DNA of 64,000 nucleotides from assembly GCF_003173595.1 (NCBI RefSeq), contig NZ_QGNZ01000002.1, forward strand, positions 248,001 through 312,000. The letters run 5' to 3'. The notes beneath the pieces were generated by a model. That model worked only from the letters and a program-made list of their open reading frames with translations. It was not told the origin of the DNA and searched no databases. Every line of letters begins with the position of its first letter. Position 1 is the first letter of the stretch. This DNA is from Pedobacter yonginensis (GTDB lineage Bacteria > Bacteroidota > Bacteroidia > Sphingobacteriales > Sphingobacteriaceae). Positions 51,817 to 60,954 of this stretch are shown piece by piece. A program made the position numbers and the translations under genes.

Positions 51817-52561
51817 TTTTTTAAGGGATAATTTAATTTTCAGAACCTAAATTCTGAGGAGCGATTAATTTTAGTCGATGATCTATATTGTTAAGTAGAC
51901 CAATTCTCAAAACAGTCAAAATAGCCGATTTTGGTCTTCCTTTCAAAGATATTTCATCTCAAAGAATAATGATTAAAGATAGAAGTTTAAAATTTAAAAA
52001 TGTAAGGAACTACGTTTTTAACAATTTTTTACATACAACTGTGTAAACTTAATCATCAACACCATCAAATGATTTTTAATGAAGTAAGTGATTTGAGCCA
52101 GTAGAGCTATCATTTACATAAAAACGGAAAAGAATTGTGAATTATTCTAAAATCAATTTGTAATTAGGTCAGCTTTTTTTTTTATAATTGCACTAATCAT
52201 CACCTATTTAATCATAAAAAAGCTGTTCAAAGGAATGAATTTGCATGTTAAATGTTTCTCCAACCAAAGAAATGTAATGCAATTATTTGAACAGACACTC
52301 GAAAATGGGTTTTGGTAAAAAAAAATTACTGAGACGTGTAAATCAATCTAGATTCTAAAATTACAAGCAGAAACCCCATTAAAATTTTCTATCCGATTGA
52401 GAATCAAGATTTAATTTGATGCAAATAAACAAGAATAGATAATTTATTAATAAAATAGTAATCATAAAAGTAACATTCGGGCATTTGAGAATATTACCTT
52501 TATAAATCGCTCTGAGTTGTTTTTACGTATTAAGAGCAAGAGTTTAAATCACCCTATTAAA

Positions 52562-52966
52562 ATGAATTTATCCAGTACCCGTACAATTAACATCCTTATT
52601 GTTGAAGACGATGTGTTTATGCAGGCCATACTCGAAGAGATATTAAGCACTTCATACCTGATCGAAATCAGATCTAATGGAATGGATGCTTTAGCCTATA
52701 TGCAAAACGGAAACATCCCTGATTTGGTTATCGCCGATTTGAATACTCCAAAATTAAGCGGCTTAGAGCTTATCCAACAGGTTAAGGTTAGTGATTTTTT
52801 CAATTCTGTTCCTATCATCATATTATCGGGCGAAGAAAGTTCTGATAAAAGGATAAAATGCTTAGATGCTGGGGCTGATGATTTTGTGGTTAAACCATTT
52901 AATCCGGCAGAGCTGGAAGCGAGAATACGAGTGGTTTTAAGGCGTATGGGCAAAATGAGTGCTTAA
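52562..52966 (+). CDS. Single-domain response regulator
   Basis: 134 residues from ATG 52562; an in-frame TTG 15 codons upstream is less likely. Receiver fold only: acidic pair EDD (15-17), phosphoacceptor Asp59 in VIADLNTPKLSG, Thr/Ser in IILSGEE and Lys in FVVKPFNP. No output domain. It is followed after 4 bp by a sugar transferase gene, so its output may be protein-protein control of that enzyme. Divergent hybrid kinase 745 bp away. Confidence 0.95.
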   Translation: MNLSSTRTINILIVEDDVFMQAILEEILSTSYLIEIRSNGMDALAYMQNGNIPDLVIADLNTPKLSGLELIQQVKVSDFFNSVPIIILSGEESSDKRIKCLDAGADDFVVKPFNPAELEARIRVVLRRMGKMSA

Positions 52967-52970
52967 TTAT

Positions 52971-54170
52971 ATGGTTGAAGAAATTAATGCTGAAACTAAA
53001 AAACCGATAATTGCACTTATAGGATTTGACGATACTTCTGCTGAGGTATTTGAACAATGCAATTTCGGGGATAGAATATTAGTTCGTTTCGATAATGGAA
53101 TGAAAATGGCTACATCATGGAATGATGAAGGGCTTAATATTGCGGCTATAATCTCTTACAGCGAAATCATGGCCCCTGCTGGCTTATCGCTTATAGAAAC
53201 CCTTAATAAAAAAGAACACCCAGTAGTTCCATTTTTTCTGGTTGTAAATTATTTCAATCCTAATCTTCGGGTACTTGCGCTATCCGCAGGTATATCTGAT
53301 GTATTTAGGCTTCCCCTGAAAATGAAGCGTGTAGAAAAACGCATCAATTTTTTAATCGACAATTGGGATAACCTTAAAGGCAACATCAAATCGGATGTGC
53401 CTCCAATTAAAAATATTGGTTTCGCAAAGCGGGTTTTTGATGTGTTTTTTGCCGGTATGGCACTAATTGTACTTGCCCCACTTTTTGTAATCATCTACAT
53501 CTTAATTAAGCTAGAATCAAAAGGACCTGTATTTTATTATTCTTTACGGGCTGGAACGGGATTTAGGGTTTTTAGATTTTACAAATTCAGATCGATGTTT
53601 GTGAACGCCGACCAAAGAATTAAAGATTTAAAACACCTTAACCAATATGATATTGATGCGGGCGTTGATACCGTTGAAGAAATAAGTAACCACACTCTAT
53701 GCTCAAAATGTGCAGCTGAAGGCAAATGCCAATACCCGCTATATGCCGATAACATTCAATGGTGTGAGAAAGATTTTATTAGCAATAAAAACGCTAATGC
53801 AGGGGCTGCATTCTTTAAAATTAAGAACGATCCTCGTATTACTAAGGTGGGTAATTTTATCAGAAATACGAGTATTGATGAGCTTCCGCAGCTTTGGAAC
53901 GTAATTATTGGTGATATGAGTATTGTAGGCAACCGTCCGTTGCCGCTTTATGAAGCTGAAAAGTTAACTACCGATAAATATGTGCTTCGCTTTGCGGCAC
54001 CCGCCGGAATTACGGGCTTATGGCAGGTAGAAAAACGTGGTAAAGGCGATATGAGTGAAGATGAAAGACTGATGCTAGACAATACTTATGCTAAAAATCA
54101 AAGTTTTTCGAACGACATTAAGCTGATTTTAAAAACCATTCCGGCTTTGCTTCAAAAGGAAAGTGTTTAG
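52971..54170 (+). CDS. Sugar transferase with receiver-like N-terminus and Cys-rich insert
   Basis: 399 residues from ATG 52971. The C-terminal ~240 residues are a polyprenyl-phosphate sugar-1-phosphate transferase (WcaJ/RfbP family) with a membrane helix (KRVFDVFFAGMALIVLAPLFVIIYI), FRFYKFRSMF, RNTSIDELPQLWNVI, SIVGNRPLP and ITGLWQV. It should start exopolysaccharide repeat assembly. Residues ~10-135 resemble a degenerate receiver (LALSAGISDVFRLPLKMKRVEKRI) without the usual Asp cluster. A Cys-x2-Cys-x5-Cys...Cys insert (~240-270) interrupts the transferase. Coupled to the response regulator. Confidence 0.9.
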   Translation: MVEEINAETKKPIIALIGFDDTSAEVFEQCNFGDRILVRFDNGMKMATSWNDEGLNIAAIISYSEIMAPAGLSLIETLNKKEHPVVPFFLVVNYFNPNLRVLALSAGISDVFRLPLKMKRVEKRINFLIDNWDNLKGNIKSDVPPIKNIGFAKRVFDVFFAGMALIVLAPLFVIIYILIKLESKGPVFYYSLRAGTGFRVFRFYKFRSMFVNADQRIKDLKHLNQYDIDAGVDTVEEISNHTLCSKCAAEGKCQYPLYADNIQWCEKDFISNKNANAGAAFFKIKNDPRITKVGNFIRNTSIDELPQLWNVIIGDMSIVGNRPLPLYEAEKLTTDKYVLRFAAPAGITGLWQVEKRGKGDMSEDERLMLDNTYAKNQSFSNDIKLILKTIPALLQKESV

Positions 54171-54226
54171 CATTTAATTCGATAAATTATTTTTGAAATA
54201 AATATCTAATAATATACAATTAATAG

Positions 54227-54257
54227 TTTGTTTAATAAACAAATAATAGTACCTTTG
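54227..54257 (+). promoter_or_regulatory. Promoter of the second tRNA-fMet/Glu pair
   Basis: TTTG at 54227-54230, 19 bp, then a perfect TACCTTTG at 54250-54257. It lies 106 bp upstream of the tRNA. Confidence 0.75.
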
Positions 54258-54363
54258 CACTCCTTCAAACGATAAGATTTAAAGGAAAAACGGCGTAAAC
54301 TGCCGCTTAAAGCATGAAAATTCGAAAGAGTTGATTTGCGGAGACGAAAAGTTTAACATAGAG

Positions 54364-54439
<76 letters not shown>

Positions 54440-54510
54440 AATCAATTGATGGTGGTAAATTTAATACTGGAAACAATGTTAAGTTCAAATCACATTACAA
54501 AGATTGACTT

Positions 54511-54582
54511 GGCCCGCTCGTCTACCGGTTAGGACGCCAGATTTTCATTCTGGAAATAGGGGTTCGATTCCCCTGCGGGCTA
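54511..54582 (+). tRNA. tRNA-Glu (TTC), second copy
   Basis: 72 nt. Acceptor GGCCCGC / GCGGGCT, anticodon stem CCAGA / TCTGG, anticodon TTC at 54544-54546. Compared with the copy at 40435 it has TCTACCGGTTA in the D-arm and a compensated acceptor pair (C7-G66 for T7-A66), so the two are paralogous but diverged. Confidence 0.95.
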
Positions 54583-54608
54583 CTGGGATTTTAACCCAAA
54601 AATACGAA

Positions 54609-54643
54609 AACGCTGTAAATCATCATTTACGGCGTTTTTTTTT
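54609..54643 (+). terminator. Terminator of the second tRNA pair
   Basis: AACGCTGTAAAT / ATTTACGGCGTT stem (one G-U) with a 4-nt loop and a run of T, 27 bp after tRNA-Glu. It faces the 3' end of the hip remnant on the other strand. Confidence 0.88.
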
Positions 54644-54675
54644 CGCACTCATTTGTGATTTATAGGTACAAAGGG

Positions 54676-54898
54676 CTATTTGAACTGGATATTCTTATTT
54701 ATGCCCTCCGTTAAAGGCCCGACCAAAAAGAAAGAGCTGTTCGCTTTTAAACTCTTTTTGTGTTTTGGGCAATGTAATACTAATCGCATGCGTTAGCGGA
54801 TCATCAAAGTACTCCTGCTCGTAAACAAAGCGATAGCCATCCTCTTTTTCGATATATCCAGCTAAACGCCCATTACAATAAACCGCTCCCCTCTGCAT
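54676..54898 (-). pseudogene. HipA N-terminal domain (hipS-like), frameshifted and truncated
   Basis: Frame one gives 67 residues: GAVYCNGRLAGYIEKEDGYRF, then AISITLPKTQKEFKSEQLF, the HipA-N pattern that should continue as a Phe-rich turn and an EG motif. Instead it reads LFGRAFNGGHK and stops. A +1 shift just after EQLF restores FLVGPLTEGINKNIQFK before TAG at 54676, matching the expected family ending. So one base appears lost. The kinase gene (hipT/hipA) that should follow is absent; a tRNA operon lies there instead. It could still be a short functional HipS, but decay fits better. Confidence 0.6.
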
Positions 54899-55107
54899 TA
54901 TTCAGTCTGTTTTACTACTACGCGAATATCAAGACCCAAAATTTCAAAAAGCTTACTCAAGGTTAGCAATGAGGGATTTCCTTTTCCTGACTCTATTTGT
55001 TGAATGGTTTTCATATTCACTTCGCTCATTTCCGACAAATCTTCCTGCCGCAACCGCAGCATCAAACGCCTTTCATTGACAATCCGTCCAATTTCTATAA
55101 GATCCAT
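54898..55107 (-). CDS. hipB: HipB-like helix-turn-helix regulator
   Basis: 69 residues from ATG 55107 (MDLIEIGRIVNERR), preferred over a start nine codons upstream that would lie in the operator. XRE-type HTH: LRQEDLSEMSEVNMKTIQQIESGKGNPSLLTLSKLFEILGLDI. Its stop overlaps the next ATG (TAATG). It is the antitoxin/repressor half of a HipBST or HipBA system whose toxin kinase is missing here. Three palindromic sites upstream are likely its own operators. Confidence 0.85.
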   Translation of the reverse strand: MDLIEIGRIVNERRLMLRLRQEDLSEMSEVNMKTIQQIESGKGNPSLLTLSKLFEILGLDIRVVVKQTE

Positions 55108-55108
55108 C

Positions 55109-55240
55109 AGTATTATAATACTTATTTTGATCAAATCTAACGTTATCTATGGAAATTTACAACAAAAGCGAATTATAATTCTTATTTCGGTAATATTTTG
55201 TTTATGGTCTTATTTTTAGGTCATTTAAGAATTATAATAC
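55109..55240. promoter_or_regulatory. Three repeated palindromic operators and -7 element for hipB
   Basis: AGTATTATAATACT (55109-55122, perfect palindrome), GAATTATAATTC (55170-55181, perfect palindrome) and GAATTATAATAC (55229-55240). All share the ATTATAAT core and a following TATTT or GATTTTG context; centres are 60 and 59 bp apart. A perfect minus-strand TAGATTTG lies at 55132-55139, between the first and second sites. This fits autoregulation by HipB. Confidence 0.7.
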
Positions 55241-55265
55241 CGATTTTGGCTATGAAAATAAAAAA

Positions 55266-55297
55266 GAAGGCAATTCTCGTAAGTGAAAATTGCCTTC
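55266..55297 (-). terminator. Terminator of the SusC-SusD operon
   Basis: Perfect GAAGGCAATT / AATTGCCTTC stem (55266-55275 with 55288-55297). The minus strand continues into TTCTTTTTTATTTT. It is 96 bp after the SusD stop and closes the operon. Confidence 0.8.
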
Positions 55298-55392
55298 GTT
55301 AATCCTAAACGATGTTCGCTGTAAACTATTATTTGGCCGATGAAAGGTCAAATTGAGTAATGATACAGCCCTTACTGAAAGGATCTTTCTTC

Positions 55393-56922
55393 TTAATATC
55401 CAGGGTTCTGATACATTTTAGCTGGATCTAATTTAACTTCATCAAAAGGAATCGGATAAAAACGATCTTTTAAAGTAACGTTTGATAATTTCGCGATGCC
55501 GTAAGAAGCTTGTGGTTTGGATTTGAGATAAGTTACCAACTCGGCTGCCGTAAAGTTCCTAATCAAATCGAACCACCTATGGTGTTCAAAGGCCAATTCA
55601 ACACGTCGCTCATGCAAAATAGCAAGTTTTAAAGTTGGAAAGTTAGCGGCGTAGGTTGCGTTTAACTTTGCTACGGCATACAGCGGCATTCCTGCTCTTG
55701 CTCTCACCATATCTAAATATTGGATGGCTACTGCATCATTGCCTTGCAACATGTTCACTTCTGCAAGCATTAAAATTACATCTGCATAACGCATCAAAAT
55801 CCAGTCGTTGCCACCATAACCATTATTGGTTGCCGCAGAACTTGCATCGCGAAACTTGGTAATAAACCAATCCTTAACAATTGGGTCGTTAGCATATTTA
55901 ATGGAATAATCTTTTCTTAAATCGGCTGTTTCATATTCGTTTACCAAATCGAGCTTCACATTACCCCCAATTCCTGTCGATACTTTCAAAGAATTTATGG
56001 TTTCGCCTTTTGCCTGATTGTTAGCGGCGATGCTTGAGCTATAGCTGATATCGCCTTGTTTATTTGAGATTACAAAAAGCGCTTCTTTATTGGTGGTTTT
56101 TTTAGATACGTCAAACACATCGGCATATGGAATTTCGGTCAATGCGCCGAAAGTGCGTAAGTTATAAGCAGCCAACAAATAGGTATTGGCATTAGTTAGG
56201 TTTTCGGCCTTATTATTTGGCAAAGTTGCCGCCATAGTAAGGTAAACTTTCCCTAAATATGCATTTATAGCCGCTTTTGATGCTCGCCCACTTCCAGAAA
56301 CGGGTTGAAAGTTTGGCAATGAACTGTTTAATCCATCTTTCAAATCAGCTACAATTAAATTATATACATCTGCCTCTGGTACGCGAAAAGTGTTTTCTGT
56401 TACTTCTCCCGGTGTGCTTAATGGTTTGGTTACCAATGGAACCGGCCCCCATTTCCGAACCAGTTCGAAATACATGATAGCCCTGATGAATTTAGCCTCG
56501 GCACTATAGTTGGCTTTATTAGCCGCATTGGCGAAAGTTACTTGATCAATATTCGCTAAAATTACATTGCTTCTGGTGATGGATTGATACAAGGCTAACC
56601 AGTGGCTCTTTAAATATGAATTGCTGGGTAGTAGTGAGAAATCGTTAAACTGAAAAGGCTCGCCGGCATTACTTTGATTGTCATTTCGTCCGGCATCATC
56701 AGAACGTTCATCGCTAAACAAGCCACTGTTCTCTCCCACGGTGTTCGAACTTCTAAGCGATTGATACGCACCATTAACGGCTAATAAAACATCGTTCTCT
56801 GTTTTGAAATAATTTTCTACCGCAATTGCATTTGGATTGTTTTGATTCAAAAAATCCTTTTTACAAGCGCCCAAGCTTAAAACAAGGCTTAAGACTGCTA
56901 TTTTATAAATATTTTTTTTCAT
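55393..56922 (-). CDS. SusD/RagB nutrient-binding outer-membrane lipoprotein
   Basis: 509 residues from ATG 56922; an upstream start inside susC would remove the leader. Lipobox LGAC (Cys20), then KKDFLNQNNP, the usual SusD start. Tetratricopeptide-like helices follow (AEAKFIRAIMYFELVRKWGPVPLV) and the C-terminal VRARAGMP, LAILHERRVELAFEHHRWFDLIRN and FYPIPFDEV segments. It caps the SusC channel to bind an oligosaccharide or peptide. The ligand is unknown, and no glycosidase is near. Confidence 0.95.
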   Translation of the reverse strand: MKKNIYKIAVLSLVLSLGACKKDFLNQNNPNAIAVENYFKTENDVLLAVNGAYQSLRSSNTVGENSGLFSDERSDDAGRNDNQSNAGEPFQFNDFSLLPSNSYLKSHWLALYQSITRSNVILANIDQVTFANAANKANYSAEAKFIRAIMYFELVRKWGPVPLVTKPLSTPGEVTENTFRVPEADVYNLIVADLKDGLNSSLPNFQPVSGSGRASKAAINAYLGKVYLTMAATLPNNKAENLTNANTYLLAAYNLRTFGALTEIPYADVFDVSKKTTNKEALFVISNKQGDISYSSSIAANNQAKGETINSLKVSTGIGGNVKLDLVNEYETADLRKDYSIKYANDPIVKDWFITKFRDASSAATNNGYGGNDWILMRYADVILMLAEVNMLQGNDAVAIQYLDMVRARAGMPLYAVAKLNATYAANFPTLKLAILHERRVELAFEHHRWFDLIRNFTAAELVTYLKSKPQASYGIAKLSNVTLKDRFYPIPFDEVKLDPAKMYQNPGY

Positions 56923-56932
56923 TTCCGTAATT

Positions 56933-59900
56933 CTAAAAAGTAAGTTTAACACCAACGTTGTAAGCTCTGGCCAATGGATAGTTTCCATAATCTACGCCTG
57001 GCGCAAGGTTATTGCCAGCGCTGTAATCTACCTCTGGATTATAGCCTTTATAATCGGTGATAGTAAAGGCATTGTCAACGCTTGCATAAAGACGGATGTT
57101 ACTCACCTTCAATGTATTGGCTAACGATTTAGGAAAACTGTATCCTAATGTAATGTTGGTACATCTGAAATAAGAACCATCTTGAATGTAGAAGCTTGAT
57201 AAACGCGTACTGTTACTCTGCGTACCCGCTCTTGATGCCCGATAAACCAAACCAGATCCTGGATTCGCTTCATTGCGGTAACGATTTGCCACATCGGCAT
57301 ATTGATTGCCCGATCCTTCCATGTTATACAAATAGTAATCCTGCCCATCCAATACTTGGTTACCGTAAGAGCCATTAAATGAAGCTCGTAAATCGAATGT
57401 TTTATAAGAGGTATTTAATGCAAATCCATACGTAAATTTAGCGTATGGTGTGCCGATTACGGTTTTATCTGCATCGTTAACAATTCCATTTCCATCGGTA
57501 TCTTGGAAATATAAATCGCCAACTTTTAACGGATTGGTTGACGCCGCTGAAGGGGCTACTTTTCCTAAATTATCTGGAGTAACTCTTCCCAACACCTTAA
57601 ATCCATAAAACATACCAATCGATTGCCCTTCTTGTGTAATGTGGGTAATGTAAGAGCGTTCTGCACCAGCGGTGAAGATGGTACTTGCTCCACCCATGTT
57701 TAATACTTTGTTTCGGTTTACGGCAATATTTCCGCTTAGGCCAAAAGTGAAGTTTTCATTCTGGATAATTCTACCATCTACCTGTAAATCAAAACCTTTG
57801 TTCCGAACTTTACTATCAGCCAGATTGGTTAAAATGGATGAGGTACCCGATACCGCAGAAATGGGCTGATTGAATAATAAGTTGTAAGAATAACTTAAAT
57901 AATAGTTGGCGATAATGGAAACCCGGTTTTTAAACAAAGTAATGTCTGTTCCGAAATTATATTGCGATGTTGATTCCCATCCAAGTCCTTGATCTTGTAT
58001 AGCATTAGGCCAAATGGCTGTGGCAATTGCATTACCAATTACAACACCACCTGGCGAACTCAGTTCTTGAGCCGTTCTATAATTTGGGATGTTGTTGTTT
58101 CCACTTAAACCCCAACTGGCTCTGATTTTAACTTTTGATTGCTCGCCCAAGAAATTGTTGTAAAAATCTTCGTCAGATAAATTCCATCCCGCAGCAACTG
58201 ATGGGAAGTTCCCATACTTATTTAATGGGCCAAATCTTGATGAACCATCTCTACGGAAAGATCCGGTTAAGAAATATTTACCTGCATAATTGTAACTGAA
58301 ACGACCAAAATAAGAAAGCAAGGTATTTACAGATTTACCTGTTCTGGAGTTATCTAAAGTAAAAAACCCAGCATCTGCCCCTTTATCTGTAATTTCTCCA
58401 ATGTAATCATTCTGGAAACCCGTGGCCGAAACCCGAATCTGGTCGCTGGTTGTTTTTTGTGCCGAATAACCTCCTAAAACATCAAGGCTGTGTTTGCCAA
58501 ACGTTTTGTTGTAGTTTAAGGTAAATTCAGCCAACTGATCTACCTGACTTAAGGTTTGAGCGATTGCATTTGCGGCCGTTATTGAGGCAGTAGAATACGG
58601 TGGATTATTACCGTTACTTAAGCTGGTTGGTAAATAATAATCGTATTTTTCATTGTACGTTTGGGTACCTAAATTTGCCTTAAATGATAAACCATCGATA
58701 ATTTTGTAGGTGGCGTTTGCATTATACGAACTTCTATTGCCTTTTCTGGTGATTTTTAGTTGTTCTACCGTTGCCAAAGGATTCTCTGGATTTTGAACCC
58801 CAAAAGCGGAAGCAATAGCGCCCATTCCAAATTGAATGGGGTTGCCATTTGCATCGCGAGCTGGAAGATAGGGTAGATAAAGTAATGCAGACATCATCGG
58901 ACTCAAATTATAACGTCCTTCCTGCACTTCTCTATTGGTATTTTGGGTATAAGATACGTTTGCGCCAACATGCAATCGCTCACTTACATTACCATCTACG
59001 TTTGCTCTAAAATTGATAACCTTTTGATTGGTATTGCTTACTATCCCATCATTATCCTGAAAACCACCGCTTAAGAAATATTTGATGTCTTTATTACCTC
59101 CTGAAAAGGAAAGATTATGGCGTTGAAAAGCGGCATTGCGATACAACTCATCTTGCCAATCGGTATTGTAGGCAGCAGGAATAGCCGTTTGGGTACTGAA
59201 GTTATAAAGATCGGTTGGAATGCTTACACTAGATCCGTTACCAACATTTGTGATACGGGTAGCATTGTTATCTCCAAACATAGAATCGTTCCATGTTTTA
59301 CCTGCATTTACCCATAAATCTTTATAGGCGTTATTGCGTCCATCAATTAACAATTGAATAAATTGATTTGCATCTAAAAGTTTAATCTTTTTTGCCAATT
59401 GCGAAACTCCGCCTTGAACATCATATTCAAAACGACCTTGACCATCTTTTCCTCTTTTTGTGGTGATTAAAACTACGCCTCCCGATGCTCTGGAACCATA
59501 AATTGCTGCTGAGGCTGCATCTTTCAAAATGTCGATGGTTTCAATATCTTCGGGATTGATGGCCACATTATTTCCTGCCGGATAACCATCAATAACGTAT
59601 AAAGGATCTGAACTGGCGTTAATTGACCCAACCCCTCTAACTCTAATTTTTGTACCCGAATAAGGAGCACCACTGGTTTGCGAAACCTGCACTCCTGCTA
59701 CCTTACCCACCAAGGCCTGCCCAACTGTTGGTGAGGTTAAATTCAGTTCGCTTGCTTTAACACTACTAATTGCGCCCGTTACATCAGATTTTCTGATTTT
59801 TTGATACCCGATTGCAACCACCTCATTTAAGGTATTGCTGTTTTCTTTTAAAACTATGTTGAGTGTTTGGCGCCCGTTTACCGAAACTTCCTGACTGTCG

Positions 59901-60205
59901 AAACCGATAAACGAGAATATCAAGACAGCCCCATCTTCAACTGATATTGAAAATTTACCATTACCATCGGTTACGGTTGCCTTTTTGGTTTTCTTCTCGT
60001 AAACATTTACGCCTGGCAATGGCTGCCCGTTTTGATCTGAAACGGTACCATTTACGGTAACTACAGCCTTATTGTTACTTACCAGATGCTTAACTGGTTT
60101 AGGTTTCATGGCCATTATTGTGGTATTACAAATTGCAATTAATCCTAAGGGCAATAGCAATTTCCTGCATGTACTTTTCATACCTGCGGTTAAAATTGAT
60201 GTCAT
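56933..60205 (-). CDS. SusC/RagA-type TonB-dependent receptor
   Basis: 1090 residues. Signal region (an alternative ATG lies eight codons in), then a CarboxypepD-like regulatory domain (~50-135: VNGTVSDQNGQPLPGVNVYEKKTKKATV), the plug with KVAGVQVSQTSGAPYSGTKIRVRGVGSINASSDPLYVIDGYPAG (~175-230), and a 22-strand barrel to the C-terminal VGVKLTF. No STN domain, so it does not signal to an anti-sigma factor. It is followed after 10 bp by susD; together they import a large nutrient. No enzymes of a polysaccharide utilisation locus are present here. Confidence 0.96.
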   Translation of the reverse strand: MTSILTAGMKSTCRKLLLPLGLIAICNTTIMAMKPKPVKHLVSNNKAVVTVNGTVSDQNGQPLPGVNVYEKKTKKATVTDGNGKFSISVEDGAVLIFSFIGFDSQEVSVNGRQTLNIVLKENSNTLNEVVAIGYQKIRKSDVTGAISSVKASELNLTSPTVGQALVGKVAGVQVSQTSGAPYSGTKIRVRGVGSINASSDPLYVIDGYPAGNNVAINPEDIETIDILKDAASAAIYGSRASGGVVLITTKRGKDGQGRFEYDVQGGVSQLAKKIKLLDANQFIQLLIDGRNNAYKDLWVNAGKTWNDSMFGDNNATRITNVGNGSSVSIPTDLYNFSTQTAIPAAYNTDWQDELYRNAAFQRHNLSFSGGNKDIKYFLSGGFQDNDGIVSNTNQKVINFRANVDGNVSERLHVGANVSYTQNTNREVQEGRYNLSPMMSALLYLPYLPARDANGNPIQFGMGAIASAFGVQNPENPLATVEQLKITRKGNRSSYNANATYKIIDGLSFKANLGTQTYNEKYDYYLPTSLSNGNNPPYSTASITAANAIAQTLSQVDQLAEFTLNYNKTFGKHSLDVLGGYSAQKTTSDQIRVSATGFQNDYIGEITDKGADAGFFTLDNSRTGKSVNTLLSYFGRFSYNYAGKYFLTGSFRRDGSSRFGPLNKYGNFPSVAAGWNLSDEDFYNNFLGEQSKVKIRASWGLSGNNNIPNYRTAQELSSPGGVVIGNAIATAIWPNAIQDQGLGWESTSQYNFGTDITLFKNRVSIIANYYLSYSYNLLFNQPISAVSGTSSILTNLADSKVRNKGFDLQVDGRIIQNENFTFGLSGNIAVNRNKVLNMGGASTIFTAGAERSYITHITQEGQSIGMFYGFKVLGRVTPDNLGKVAPSAASTNPLKVGDLYFQDTDGNGIVNDADKTVIGTPYAKFTYGFALNTSYKTFDLRASFNGSYGNQVLDGQDYYLYNMEGSGNQYADVANRYRNEANPGSGLVYRASRAGTQSNSTRLSSFYIQDGSYFRCTNITLGYSFPKSLANTLKVSNIRLYASVDNAFTITDYKGYNPEVDYSAGNNLAPGVDYGNYPLARAYNVGVKLTF

Positions 60206-60725
60206 CTTTTTGTTTTTAGTAATGTTTTAAATGTGATTGTACTGTTTTTAAAAGGCATGTATCGTTCGGATCTACATAGGCTCTAATTAAATGTTATACT
60301 GTTGTTTGGGTATTTTTGAATTGCCCAAATGTAGATGTGTACTTTTAACACTATGTATCTTTAGCGTTAACTCTATAAAAAATTTTTGATGGGCTTAAAA
60401 GTTGGGGTTACAACAGCATAGGTTAAGAAAACAATAGACTGTTTTAAGATATTTAGTCTGTTGGTTTAACTGCATAAGCTGGCCTTTCCCATTTCTGCGA
60501 AGGCAAAAAAGAAGTGGATGCGAAAATACTATTGATTGGGCCTTCTGAATGAAAACCGTGCGACTTCTATGGAAATAAAATATTGTAATTTGGATTATAC
60601 AATAGGAATTGTGGTATAAGATGAGCTGAAACTTGCTAAAATTTAGCGGCTCATCTCATTTAACACGATTGGCTTTCTAAAAACCTGAACAGGAATTTAG
60701 AAAGTGTAGAAGGATAATGACTTAA
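60206..60725. other. Intergenic region upstream of SusC
   Basis: 520 bp without a supported gene. It contains a nested palindrome at 60620-60655 (GATGAGC / GCTCATC around GCTAAAATTTAGC) and no clear riboswitch or sigma-factor gene. Confidence 0.6.
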
Positions 60726-60920
60726 TTATGCGGTTTTATCGAGTTCTTGTAGATAAGCTTCAAATGCAATTTCAAAGTCTGATTTTTCTACATAAATGGC
60801 ACCAATGCCTTTGGGCACTGAGTTAAGCTGAGTAAATAGCGTTAAGCGATTCGATTGCTTGTTGATATCGAAAACATTTAACAATTCTCTGAATTTTGAT
60901 GGACTTAATTTGAGTAACAT
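60726..60920 (-). CDS. Small protein of unknown function
   Basis: 64 residues from ATG 60920 (MLLKLSPSKFRELLNVF). A longer frame extends upstream but its added residues overlap the neighbouring lipoprotein gene and have poor composition. The sequence FDINKQSNRLTLFTQLNSVPKGIGAIYVEKSDFEIAFEAYLQELDK is helix-rich and acidic at the end. I do not recognise a family. It lies 34 bp after the small lipoprotein gene and may share its transcript. Confidence 0.5.
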   Translation of the reverse strand: MLLKLSPSKFRELLNVFDINKQSNRLTLFTQLNSVPKGIGAIYVEKSDFEIAFEAYLQELDKTA

Positions 60921-60954
60921 ATTGGTATTTTTTAAAAAAATTAATGTTAAAACT

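Noticed and set aside
52140-52230. AGCTTTTT... / ...AAAAAGCT inverted repeat upstream of the response regulator
   Set aside because: The arms are mostly homopolymer A/T and the loop is long; it could easily arise by chance.
55393-60205. Full polysaccharide utilisation locus
   Set aside because: Only SusC and SusD are present, followed by a terminator; no glycosidase, sulfatase, hybrid two-component PUL sensor or sigma/anti-sigma pair is adjacent.
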